A DNA stretch of 37,996 nt from DASSYK01 sp036258315 (GTDB lineage Bacteria; Actinomycetota; Thermoleophilia; Solirubrobacterales; 70-9). Below the pieces are notes generated by a model. That model was not told where the DNA came from and made no database searches. It was given only the letters and a program-made list of their open reading frames with translations. Made by a program: the position numbers and the translations under genes. Each line of letters begins with the position of its first letter. Position 1 is the first letter of the stretch. The DNA lies in assembly GCA_036258315.1 (NCBI GenBank), contig DATADX010000045.1:1-37996 (forward strand). The letters are read 5' to 3'. Shown piece by piece: positions 30,335 to 37,381 of this stretch.

Positions 30335-30957
30335 CTCTGGTCGAAGAAGACCTTGCCGTTGGAGCGGGCGTGGTCCGCGGCGATCTCGGCGCGCTCGAGC
30401 GCCCTCTCGACGGCGCGGAGGGCGTTCGCGAGCAGCTCCATGCGGTCGCCCTCGTCGCGCATCTCGAGCAGGGTCTGCTTGGTCTCGTCGGGGAGCTCTA
30501 TCCGGGCGGCGATCGCGTAAGCCGACGCGCCCTCCAGTTCCTCCTCCTCGGGGCGCTCGCCGGTCGCTCTCTCGGCGAGCTCCGCGAAGGCGTCGCGGGC
30601 GGCGGCCGCCGAGTCCTCGTCGGTCGCGGTCCCGTCCTCGTCGGGGATCACCTCGACCTCGCCGATCGGGTAGTCGGGTGCCTCGAAGCGGTCGAGGACC
30701 CGGAAGGGCTCGATCCCGCTGACGACGATGTTCAGGCGCCCGTCATCGAACCGCTCGAGCACCTCGTCGACCCGGGCGGTGCAGCCGATCGACCGGGCCC
30801 CATCGTCGTCGCGGAGGACGACGCCGAACGGCTCTCCATCGTCGAGCGAATGGCCGATCATCCGCTTGTAGCGGTCCTCGAAGATGTGCAGCGGCAGCCG
30901 CTCGCCCGGGAGCAACACCAGCGGCAGCTCGAAGATCGGCAGCTCGCCCATTTGCAT
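30331..30957 (-). CDS. Lon N-terminal substrate-binding-domain protein
   Basis: 208 residues, consisting of a single LON_substr_bdg (PUA-like) domain without the AAA+ and protease parts of Lon. Family motifs: LPIFELPLVLLPGERLPLHIFEDRYKRMI (recognised as LPLVLLPGERLPLHIFE near 11-27) and FGVVLRDDDG near 44-53, IGCTARVDEV near 57-66, then a helical C-terminal half. Standalone proteins of this type are widespread and of unknown function; they may present substrates to a protease or bind other partners. A consensus-like TACAAT (30961-30966, minus strand) lies three bases before the first ATG, so the second ATG at 30951 may be the true start on a leaderless message. Confidence 0.88.
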   Translation of the reverse strand: MQMGELPIFELPLVLLPGERLPLHIFEDRYKRMIGHSLDDGEPFGVVLRDDDGARSIGCTARVDEVLERFDDGRLNIVVSGIEPFRVLDRFEAPDYPIGEVEVIPDEDGTATDEDSAAAARDAFAELAERATGERPEEEELEGASAYAIAARIELPDETKQTLLEMRDEGDRMELLANALRAVERALERAEIAADHARSNGKVFFDQS

Positions 30958-30960
30958 CAG

Positions 30961-30966
30961 ATTGTA
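30961..30966 (-). promoter_or_regulatory. Candidate -10 element (TACAAT) of the Lon-domain gene
   Basis: TACAAT on the minus strand is a five of six match to TATAAT. It ends three bases before the ATG at 30957 and nine before an in-frame ATG at 30951, which favours the latter as a leaderless start. No good -35 is visible. Confidence 0.45.
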
Positions 30967-30997
30967 GGTAGTGCGGTCCGGCGGGCCACACGGGTCG

Positions 30998-31903
30998 TTA
31001 CGGCCTGCGCGCGGAGATCAACAGGTTGTAGAAGAGCTGCGGCGGAAGCCGGGGCTCGAGCAGTCGAGAGTCGATCCGCTGCAGCGCCAGGTAGCTGCGG
31101 AACGCGAACCGGCGCCAGCCCGACGGGATCTGCTCCGGGACCGCGCTCGCCTCGAGCGTCCGCATCGTCCAGCCGTGCACGTTCGCGAGCAGCTCCTCGC
31201 CCTGGACGCGGATCTGGTCGAAGCCGGCGCCCGCCGCGAAGCCGCGCAGGGCACCGGGGCTGAAGGCGTGGACGTCGACCTCGGCCTCGAGCGCGTGACC
31301 GTTGCCGTCCTCGGCCTCGTAGGCGCGGCGCGAGGCGCCGACGAGGCGGCGCCAGACCGGCGCCGCGACAAGCGCGGCGCGCTTCGGCGCCGCGGCGAGC
31401 AGGTCCCCGTAGCGCGACGGCTCGCCGCAGAAGACCAGGGTGCCGCCCGGGCGAAGCACCCGCTGGAACTCCGCGAAGCCGCGCGACAGGTCAGGGATGT
31501 GGTGCAGGATCGCGTGGCCGAAGACGAGGTCGAAGCTCTCGTCCGCGAACGAGAGGCTCTCGGCGTCGGTCGCGACCGTGCGGACCTCAACGCCGAGCCG
31601 CTCCGCGTTCCCGTCCAGCTCGCGCAGCATCCCCGGCGAGATGTCGGTCGCCGTCGCGCGCTCGATGATCCCGGCTTGGAGCAGGTTGAGCGAGAAGTAG
31701 CCGGTCCCGGCGCCGATCTCGAGCGCGTCGCCGAACGGCTCGGCCGGTTGGCCGCCGAGCGCCTTGCGCATCTTGCCCAGCACCTGGTTCTGACTGGCCG
31801 AGCCGTAGTCGATTCCCCACTTGGCGTCGTACTCGGCGGCCGCCACGTCGTGGTAGCGCTCGTTGACATCCTTGATCCGCTCTGGAGATGCCGGCCCGCC
31901 CAT
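30998..31903 (-). CDS. SAM-dependent class I methyltransferase (leftward)
   Basis: 301 residues. Rossmann-like methyltransferase core with motif I LEIGAGTGYFSLNLL near 62-76, motif II acidic TDISPGMLREL near 88-98, DAESLSFADESFDLVFGHAILHHIPDL (motif III/IV: FDLVFGHAILHHI near 127-139) and LRPGGTLVF near 153-161. The C-terminal part, about 100 residues with GFDQIRVQGEELLANVHGW, is a substrate lid. It is divergent from a second methyltransferase 56 bases away and lies at the edge of a glucan gene group, so it may methylate a polysaccharide, lipid or small molecule. The ATG at 31903 follows a TACCAT box (31912-31917, minus strand) by eight bases; the longer frame upstream is a shadow of the divergent gene. 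Confidence 0.85.
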   Translation of the reverse strand: MGGPASPERIKDVNERYHDVAAAEYDAKWGIDYGSASQNQVLGKMRKALGGQPAEPFGDALEIGAGTGYFSLNLLQAGIIERATATDISPGMLRELDGNAERLGVEVRTVATDAESLSFADESFDLVFGHAILHHIPDLSRGFAEFQRVLRPGGTLVFCGEPSRYGDLLAAAPKRAALVAAPVWRRLVGASRRAYEAEDGNGHALEAEVDVHAFSPGALRGFAAGAGFDQIRVQGEELLANVHGWTMRTLEASAVPEQIPSGWRRFAFRSYLALQRIDSRLLEPRLPPQLFYNLLISARRP

Positions 31904-31959
31904 CGCGGCGAATGGTAGGCGCAGCGGGCGGCCCGCGATATCTATCGTGCGCGGCGCCG

Positions 31960-32706
31960 ATGCACTACGTCCAGCAAGACCAGCCGGAGGGCGTGCCGCC
32001 GCTGGAGCTGACCGGCGAGCGGACGCTCCCCGACGTCCCCGAGGAGAACTACTGGTACCAGCGCCACGTCGCCGTCTACGAGTGGATCGCCGACCGCTGC
32101 GCCGGCCTGAGGGTCGTCGATCTCGCCTCCGGCGAGGGCTACGGGTCCGAGCTGCTCGCGCGCAGCGCAGCCGAGGTCGTGGGGGTCGACGCGAACCCGG
32201 AGGCCTACGAGCACGCCCGCCTCCGCTACCGGCGCCCGAATCTGCGCTTCGAGCGAGGCCTCGTCGAGGACTACGACCGGCCCTGCGACGCGGTCGTCTT
32301 CCTGCAGACGATCGAGCACATCCGCGACCCCGGTCGCCTGCTCGAGCGAATCGCGGCAATCGCCCCGCTCGCCTACATCTCGACCCCGAATCGGCTCACC
32401 CTGGCGTCACCGGGCGCCGAGAAGTCCGAGAACCCGTGGCACCTCCGCGAGTACGACCCCGGCCAGTACCGCGAGCTGCTCGAGCCGCACTTCGGGGAGG
32501 TGACGCTGCTCGGGCTCTTCCACGCCCGAAAGCTGCGCGCTCACGAGCTGGCGATCCGGGCCGGCTGGGACCGGGTGCACCCGGCGCTGCGGCTGACGAA
32601 GCCGTTCTACGACCGTTTCATCCCGGCGATCAGCTCGCGCGACTTCAGGCTCGGCCCGGACGGGCTCGACCGGGCCCTGGACTTCATCGCGATCTGCCGG
32701 CGATGA
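31960..32706 (+). CDS. SAM-dependent methyltransferase, Rv3030-like
   Basis: 248 residues with motif I VVDLASGEGYGSELLA near 53-68, acidic VGVDANPEAY near 75-84, and FLQTIEHIRDPGRLLERI near 114-131 with the EHI motif of polysaccharide-type methyltransferases. N-terminal LTGERTLPDVPEENYWYQRHVAVYEW (recognised as LTGERTLPD and NYWYQRH) is typical of the actinobacterial glycan methyltransferases. It is followed, with an ATGA overlap, by a GH57 branching enzyme and then a GT4 transferase, the same order as Rv3030-Rv3031-Rv3032, the mycobacterial methylglucose lipopolysaccharide genes. Likely role: O-methylation of glucose residues in a cytoplasmic polysaccharide. TATCGT at 31943-31948 may be its -10 element. 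Confidence 0.85.
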   Translation: MHYVQQDQPEGVPPLELTGERTLPDVPEENYWYQRHVAVYEWIADRCAGLRVVDLASGEGYGSELLARSAAEVVGVDANPEAYEHARLRYRRPNLRFERGLVEDYDRPCDAVVFLQTIEHIRDPGRLLERIAAIAPLAYISTPNRLTLASPGAEKSENPWHLREYDPGQYRELLEPHFGEVTLLGLFHARKLRAHELAIRAGWDRVHPALRLTKPFYDRFIPAISSRDFRLGPDGLDRALDFIAICRR

Positions 32707-34118
32707 CCGACCGCGGGTCGGTGGGCGACCTCGCCTTCGTCCTCCACAGCCACATGCCCTACGTCGAGGGCTTCGGGACCTACCCGTTCGGCGAGGAGTG
32801 GCTGTTCGACGCCTTCGCCCGGTCCCACCTGCCCGTGCTGGAGGTCGCCCGTGAGCTGACGATGACGGTGACCCCGGTCCTCGCCGACCAGCTCGAGGCG
32901 GGAGGGGTGGGGGAGCGGATGCTCGAGTTCCTGCGCCGCTACCGGCTCGGCGCGGCAGAGCGCGACGCCGAGGCTCCCGATCCCGGCCTTCGGCTGGCCG
33001 CGGAGGCGGAGGCCGCGCACTGCGCCTCGGCGATCGCGCGGCTCGAGGAGCTCGGCGGGGAGCCCCTCCCCGCGTTCCAGCGGGCCGCCGATTCCGGTCG
33101 TGTCGAGCTGATCGCCTCGGCGGCGACCCACGCGGTGCTGCCGAAGCTGGCGACGCGCGCGGGCCGGCGGCTCCAGGTCGACGCCGGACTCCGCTCCCAC
33201 GCCCGGCGGTTCGGTCGCCCGCGGGGGTTCTGGCTGCCCGAGTGTGGGTACGTCCCCGGCCTCGAGTCGGTTCTCGCCGAGCGAGACCTCGCGTACACCT
33301 GCCTCGACCAGAGCGCCCGCGAGGCCGATGGCGCCGCCCTGGCGCCGCTGCGCCTTCCCGGCGGGCCGGTCGGGTTCACGATCGACTGGCCGACGGTGGA
33401 GCTGGTCTGGTCGCGGTCCGGCTACCCCTCGGCGCCGGAGTACCTCGAGTACCACCGCCTGTCCGCGAACGGAACGCGACTGTGGTCGATCTCCGGCGAT
33501 CCATACGACCCCGCGGGCGCCCTCCGGCGGGCTGCCGAGGACGCACGAGGGTTCGTCGGCGCGGTGCACGAGCGACTCGAGCGCTACGCCACGCGAGCCG
33601 GGCGGCGCGGCCTCTGCGTGTTCGCGATCGACACGGAGCTGCTCGGCCACTGGTGGGCCGAGGGACCGGTGTGGCTCGCGGCGGTGCTGGAGACGGCCGC
33701 GGATCGCGGAGTGCGGCTGCTGACGCTCTCGCAGGCGCTCACGGAGCACGAGGCCGAGGACCGGCCGGCATCCGAGGCGAGCTGGGGGGAGAAGAAGAGC
33801 CTGGAGACGTGGGACTCGCCGGCGGTCGCCGACATGCTCTGGGCGGCGCGACGGCTCGAGCTGCGGCTGCTGCGGACGGCCCGCGAGCGGCGCGACGACG
33901 ATCCGCGCCTGCTCCGCGCGGCCCGCGAGCTGCTCGCCGTCCAGTCCAGCGACTGGGCCTTCCTCGATCACCGCGGACGGGCCGGGGACTATCCGTACCG
34001 TCGCGCGGTAACGCACGCTGAGGCGATGCTGCAGGCCATAGACTCTTCACATGCGCCGGACCCGCAGCTGCGGAACCTCGCCCCCGATCTGAGTCTGGCG
34101 CCGCTTCGCGAGCCCTGA
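32703..34118 (+). CDS. GH57-family 1,4-alpha-glucan branching enzyme
   Basis: 471 residues, normal for GH57/DUF1957 branching enzymes. It opens with FVLHSHMPYVEGFGTYPFGEEWLFDA (signature LHSHMPYV near 14-21), has the nucleophile region GFWLPECGY with Glu180 and the acid/base region VFAIDTELLGHWWAEG with Asp310, then the C-terminal helical domain including SSDWAFL near 423-429 where tryptophans line the glucan groove. The enzyme cleaves an alpha-1,4 link and forms an alpha-1,6 branch in glycogen-like polymers. Its ATG overlaps the stop of the methyltransferase, and the GT4 gene starts one base after its stop. It corresponds by order and type to Rv3031. Confidence 0.92.
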   Translation: MTDRGSVGDLAFVLHSHMPYVEGFGTYPFGEEWLFDAFARSHLPVLEVARELTMTVTPVLADQLEAGGVGERMLEFLRRYRLGAAERDAEAPDPGLRLAAEAEAAHCASAIARLEELGGEPLPAFQRAADSGRVELIASAATHAVLPKLATRAGRRLQVDAGLRSHARRFGRPRGFWLPECGYVPGLESVLAERDLAYTCLDQSAREADGAALAPLRLPGGPVGFTIDWPTVELVWSRSGYPSAPEYLEYHRLSANGTRLWSISGDPYDPAGALRRAAEDARGFVGAVHERLERYATRAGRRGLCVFAIDTELLGHWWAEGPVWLAAVLETAADRGVRLLTLSQALTEHEAEDRPASEASWGEKKSLETWDSPAVADMLWAARRLELRLLRTARERRDDDPRLLRAARELLAVQSSDWAFLDHRGRAGDYPYRRAVTHAEAMLQAIDSSHAPDPQLRNLAPDLSLAPLREP

Positions 34119-34119
34119 A

Positions 34120-35316
34120 TTGATTCGCGTCCTGATCCTCTCCTGGGAGTATCCGCCCCTGATCGAGGGCGGGCTGGCGCGGCACGTGCGGAAGCTCTCC
34201 GAGGCGCTCGTCGACCGCGGGACCGAGGTCCACGTGCTCACCCGCGGCGGCGAGGAGTCGCCCGACGAGGAGCTCGTCAACGGAGTCTTCGTCCACCGTG
34301 TCCGCGAGCCGACCCGGCCGGCCGAGCTGAACGAGTTCGTCGCCTGGGTCGAGCGGATGAACTCCGACATGCTCGCCGCCGGCGTCGAGCTCGGCGATCG
34401 GTTCAGCTTCGACGTCGTCCACGGCCACGACTGGCTCGTCGCCAACGCCTGCGACCACCTCGCCAAGCGTTTCTCCGCGCCGCTCGTGACGACGATCCAC
34501 GCGACCGAGCACGGGCGCCACCAGGGCTGGGTGAACAAGCATCCGCAGGCCTACATCCACGGCGTCGAACGCTGGATCGTGAACCGCTCGGACAAGGTGA
34601 TCGCCTGCTCCACCTTCATGCGCGAGCAGGTCGTCGACGTGTTCGCAGTCGAGGAGGACAGGGTCGAGGTGATCCCGAACGGGATCGACCCCGAGGACCT
34701 TCAGCCCCATGACGACGAGGAGCTGCGCCGCCTGCGGAGCGAGTTCGCAGAGCCGCACGAGTCGCTCGTCCTCCTGGTCGGGAGACTCGTCTACGAGAAG
34801 GGCTTCCAATTCGCGCTCGAGGCCCTCCCGGAGATCATCCGGCGGCAGCCGCAGACGCGCTTCGTGGTCGCCGGCTCGGGCACCCACGAGCAGGAGCTGC
34901 GCCGCCAGGCGAGCGAGCTCGGGTTGATGGAGCACGGCACCTTTGTCGGCTGGATCGGGGACGACGTCCTGCACTCGCTCTACCGGATCGCCGACGTTTG
35001 CGTGGTTCCCTCGATCTACGAGCCGTTCGGGCTCGTCGCGCTCGAGGCGATGGCGTCGAGCTGCCCCTGCATCGTCGCCGACACCGGAGGGCTCCGCGAG
35101 GTCGTCCCCCACGACGAGGTCGGGCTGCGCTTCCGCGCCCGCGACCCGCAGTCGCTCGCGGAGATGGCGGTGCGGATGCTCGCCGACGCCGAGCTCTGCC
35201 GCCGGCTCACGGCCGAGGCCTTCGACCACCTTCGCCGCTTCGACTGGGCCGACGTGGCCGAGCGCACCGACGCGGTCTACGACGACCTCACGATTCGCTC
35301 GGCCGCGGGCCCCTGA
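34120..35316 (+). CDS. GT4-family alpha-glucosyltransferase, Rv3032-like
   Basis: 398 residues, GT-B fold. N-terminal glycogen-synthase-type loop SWEYPPLIEGGLARHVRKLSEAL (read as SWEYPPLIEGGLARHV near 8-23), VVHGHDWL near 104-111, the nucleotide-sugar domain with VIPNGIDPEDL, LLVGRLVYEKGF, and the catalytic EX7E motif EPFGLVALE near 306-314. Rv3032 and relatives elongate alpha-1,4-glucan or methylglucose polysaccharide from a nucleotide-activated glucose donor. Start is a TTG at 34120, one base after the GH57 stop; it places the first strand correctly and no ATG or GTG is nearby. The final A of its stop is the first base of the next ATG. Confidence 0.9.
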   Translation: MIRVLILSWEYPPLIEGGLARHVRKLSEALVDRGTEVHVLTRGGEESPDEELVNGVFVHRVREPTRPAELNEFVAWVERMNSDMLAAGVELGDRFSFDVVHGHDWLVANACDHLAKRFSAPLVTTIHATEHGRHQGWVNKHPQAYIHGVERWIVNRSDKVIACSTFMREQVVDVFAVEEDRVEVIPNGIDPEDLQPHDDEELRRLRSEFAEPHESLVLLVGRLVYEKGFQFALEALPEIIRRQPQTRFVVAGSGTHEQELRRQASELGLMEHGTFVGWIGDDVLHSLYRIADVCVVPSIYEPFGLVALEAMASSCPCIVADTGGLREVVPHDEVGLRFRARDPQSLAEMAVRMLADAELCRRLTAEAFDHLRRFDWADVAERTDAVYDDLTIRSAAGP

Positions 35317-35564
35317 TGACCCGGATCCCAGATGACCGCCGCGAGGTGAGGCCCTCGCGACGGGTCGCCGATCAGCGGCCCGGGGCGAGCTTCGGCTCGC
35401 GCCTCAACGTCAGCGTCCCGATCTCGTTCGGACTGCCGCTGATCGTCGTCGGGCTGTTCCTGATCGTCACCGCGGCGGCGAGCGGGAGGACCTTGTTCTG
35501 GGTGCTCGGTGGCGTCAGCGCCGGGCTCGGAGTGCTCCTGTTCGCCTCGGGCAAGCGCCTCTAG
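35316..35564 (+). CDS. Small two-helix membrane protein
   Basis: 82 residues coupled to the GT4 gene by TGATG. The first 35 residues are polar and Arg-rich (cytoplasmic), followed by two hydrophobic segments (about residues 36-53 and 60-76) with a short SGRT turn between them and a basic end GKRL. It is probably a helical hairpin with both ends in the cytoplasm. No family recognised. Operon position suggests it might tether or assist the glucan enzymes at the membrane. Confidence 0.75.
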   Translation: MTRIPDDRREVRPSRRVADQRPGASFGSRLNVSVPISFGLPLIVVGLFLIVTAAASGRTLFWVLGGVSAGLGVLLFASGKRL

Positions 35565-35639
35565 CGGAGGAGGATCGGCACCTACTTCCTCTTCTTCTTG
35601 CGCTTTTCTCCCGCTGCGCGCCGGTGCCCCTCGCGGCGG

Positions 35640-36290
35640 CTACGTGTCCTCGGGCCGCGGTTCGGGCTCGACCGGATCCGGCCAGCGAAGCTCCTTCGGG
35701 GCCTCGCGCATCCGGATCAGGCGCGCGGGGACGCCGCCGACGACGGCGTTGGCGGGGACGTCGCTCGTGATCACGCTGTTGGTGCCGATGATCGAGTTGT
35801 CGCCGACGCGGACGCCGCGCAGGCAGCAGGCGCCGTATCCGATCCAGACGTTGGAGCCGACGACGAGCTCGCGCATGTAGATGCCCTGGTGGCGGATCGG
35901 CTTCTCGACCTCGACGACGCCGTGGTCGAAGTCGATGAACATCGCCCTGTCGGCGATCACGCATTGCTCGCCGATCCGCACCCGCTTGTACGACGAGATC
36001 GTGCACTCCTGGCCGAACACGGTCTTCGCACCGATCTCGACCACGCCCTCGTGGCTCCGGATCTTGGTCCCGTCGCCGATCCAGCAGAAGCGCCCGAACC
36101 GCACCTCGGCCCCCCTCGCGATCTGCAGCTGCAGGCCCTTCCCGAAGAAGACCGGGCCGTCGGTCTTCCAGCGCCAGCCCGCCGGGGTGAGGAAGCGCCG
36201 CCACAGGTAGCGCCAGAGCAGCCGCGCGTAGCGCAGGTTGAGCATCTTCTTCTCGCGGAGGAAGCGGAGCAGCCGCACGACGGGCAGCAC
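35640..36290 (-). CDS. Left-handed beta-helix (hexapeptide) acyltransferase
   Basis: 216 residues. After a basic, Arg/Leu-rich N-terminal helix (LLRFLREKKMLNLRYARLLWRYL, recognised as LLRFLREKK and LLWRYLWRRF) the protein consists of hexapeptide repeats of a parallel beta helix: VRFGRFCWIGDGTKI, VEIGAKTVFGQECTI, VRIGEQCVI, a long loop FIDFDHGVVEVEKPIRHQG with the histidines expected at the active site, VVGSNVWIGYGACCL, VRVGDNSIIGTNSVI, and the end VPANAVVGGVPARLI. These features identify a trimeric acetyl/acyl-CoA transferase of the CysE/NodL/maltose acetyltransferase group. Rv3034c next to the mycobacterial glucan genes is of similar type, so acylation of a sugar in the same pathway is plausible. 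It converges with the small membrane protein. Confidence 0.9.
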   Translation of the reverse strand: MLPVVRLLRFLREKKMLNLRYARLLWRYLWRRFLTPAGWRWKTDGPVFFGKGLQLQIARGAEVRFGRFCWIGDGTKIRSHEGVVEIGAKTVFGQECTISSYKRVRIGEQCVIADRAMFIDFDHGVVEVEKPIRHQGIYMRELVVGSNVWIGYGACCLRGVRVGDNSIIGTNSVITSDVPANAVVGGVPARLIRMREAPKELRWPDPVEPEPRPEDT

Positions 36291-36296
36291 CGTATC

Positions 36297-36302
36297 TACA
36301 CT
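36297..36302 (+). promoter_or_regulatory. Candidate -10 element before meaB
   Basis: TACACT matches TANNNT and four of six bases of TATAAT. It ends eight bases before the GTG at 36311, so the message could be leaderless. It overlaps the region just upstream of the divergent acyltransferase gene. Confidence 0.35.
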
Positions 36303-36310
36303 GCGGCGCC

Positions 36311-37264
36311 GTGACGGCGAAGACCGATCAGACGCTCGCTAAGCGCCTCCTGGACGGCGACAAGCGGGCGCTGGCCCGGGCGATCACGCTGATCGAGAAC
36401 GACGACCCCGAGGGCTGGGAGCTCGTCAGAGAGATCTATCCGCACACGGGCAGGGCACGGATCATCGGCCTCACCGGTCCGCCAGGGGTCGGGAAGAGCA
36501 CCCTGATCGGCGCCCTGACGAAGGAGCTGCGCGAGGCCGACCGCCAGGTCGCGGTGCTCTCGATCGACCCCTCGAGCCCGTTCACGCGGGGCGCCCTGCT
36601 CGGCGACCGGATCCGCCTTTCGGATCACTTTCTCGACTCGGGGGTCTTCATCCGCTCGATGGCGAGCCGGGGCGCCCTCGGAGGGCTCTCCGAGGCGACG
36701 CTGCAGGCGGCCCTGCTGATGGACGCCTCCGGGAACGACGACGTGATGATCGAGACCGTCGGGGTCGGCCAGGCCGAGATCGACATCGTCGATCACGGCG
36801 ACACCGTCGTGCTCGTGCTGATGCCGGGCAGCGGCGACTCGATCCAGGCGCTGAAGGCCGGCGTGATGGAGATCCCGGACATCATCGTGGTCAACAAGTC
36901 CGACCACCCGATGACCGACACGATGATCCGCGAAATCCGTGGCGTGCTTTCCCTTGGACCGGCGACGTCGTGGAGGGTCCCGATCGTGCGGACTGAGGCG
37001 GCCAAGGGCGAGGGCGTCGCGGAGCTGGCGGAGAAGATCACCGAGCACCGCGATCACATCGAGGCCGAGGGGACCCTCGAGGAGCGGCGGGCGAGGAACC
37101 TCCGCAACGAGGTGCTCGAGCTGGCGGCGTCCCGGATGCGGCGGCGGCTGGAGACCGCCGTGGCCGACGATGCGAGCGTTCGGGATCTGCTCGACCGGGT
37201 GGTCAAGCGCGAGCTCGACCCGGCGAGCGCCGCCAAGGAGCTGCTCGCGCGCGAGGATGGCTGA
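36311..37264 (+). CDS. meaB: Methylmalonyl-CoA mutase-associated GTPase MeaB
   Basis: 317 residues of the MeaB/MMAA (formerly ArgK) G3E GTPase family, which loads and protects the adenosylcobalamin cofactor of methylmalonyl-CoA or related acyl-CoA mutases. N-terminal helices with LLDGDKRALARAITLIEND, then P-loop GPPGVGKST (56-64), SIDPSSPFTRGALLGDRIRL (switch region, read as DPSSPFTRGALLGDR near 88-102), RSMASRGALGGLS, ETVGVGQAEIDI (Walker B/switch II near 138-149) and the guanine-specificity motif NKSD near 196-199. The C-terminal dimerisation arm is present. No mutase gene is in the window, but an acyl-CoA dehydrogenase follows convergently, fitting branched-chain or propionate metabolism. 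GTG start at 36311. Confidence 0.94.
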   Translation: MTAKTDQTLAKRLLDGDKRALARAITLIENDDPEGWELVREIYPHTGRARIIGLTGPPGVGKSTLIGALTKELREADRQVAVLSIDPSSPFTRGALLGDRIRLSDHFLDSGVFIRSMASRGALGGLSEATLQAALLMDASGNDDVMIETVGVGQAEIDIVDHGDTVVLVLMPGSGDSIQALKAGVMEIPDIIVVNKSDHPMTDTMIREIRGVLSLGPATSWRVPIVRTEAAKGEGVAELAEKITEHRDHIEAEGTLEERRARNLRNEVLELAASRMRRRLETAVADDASVRDLLDRVVKRELDPASAAKELLAREDG

Positions 37265-37381
37265 GCGCGCAGGAGCTCGAGCTCGCCGCGCACTGGGACA
37301 TGAACGAGGGATGGGTCGTGCCGACGAGGTGGCCAAGCGGGACGCCGACGAGATCACCGCGGTCCCGGCAGAGGTGGAGGA

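Noticed and set aside
35582..35639. Minus-strand peptide ending GEKRKKKRK before a stop, resembling a protein C-terminus
   Set aside because: There is no start codon in that frame and it runs into a shifted frame of the acyltransferase gene; it may be a relic, but nothing supports a gene.
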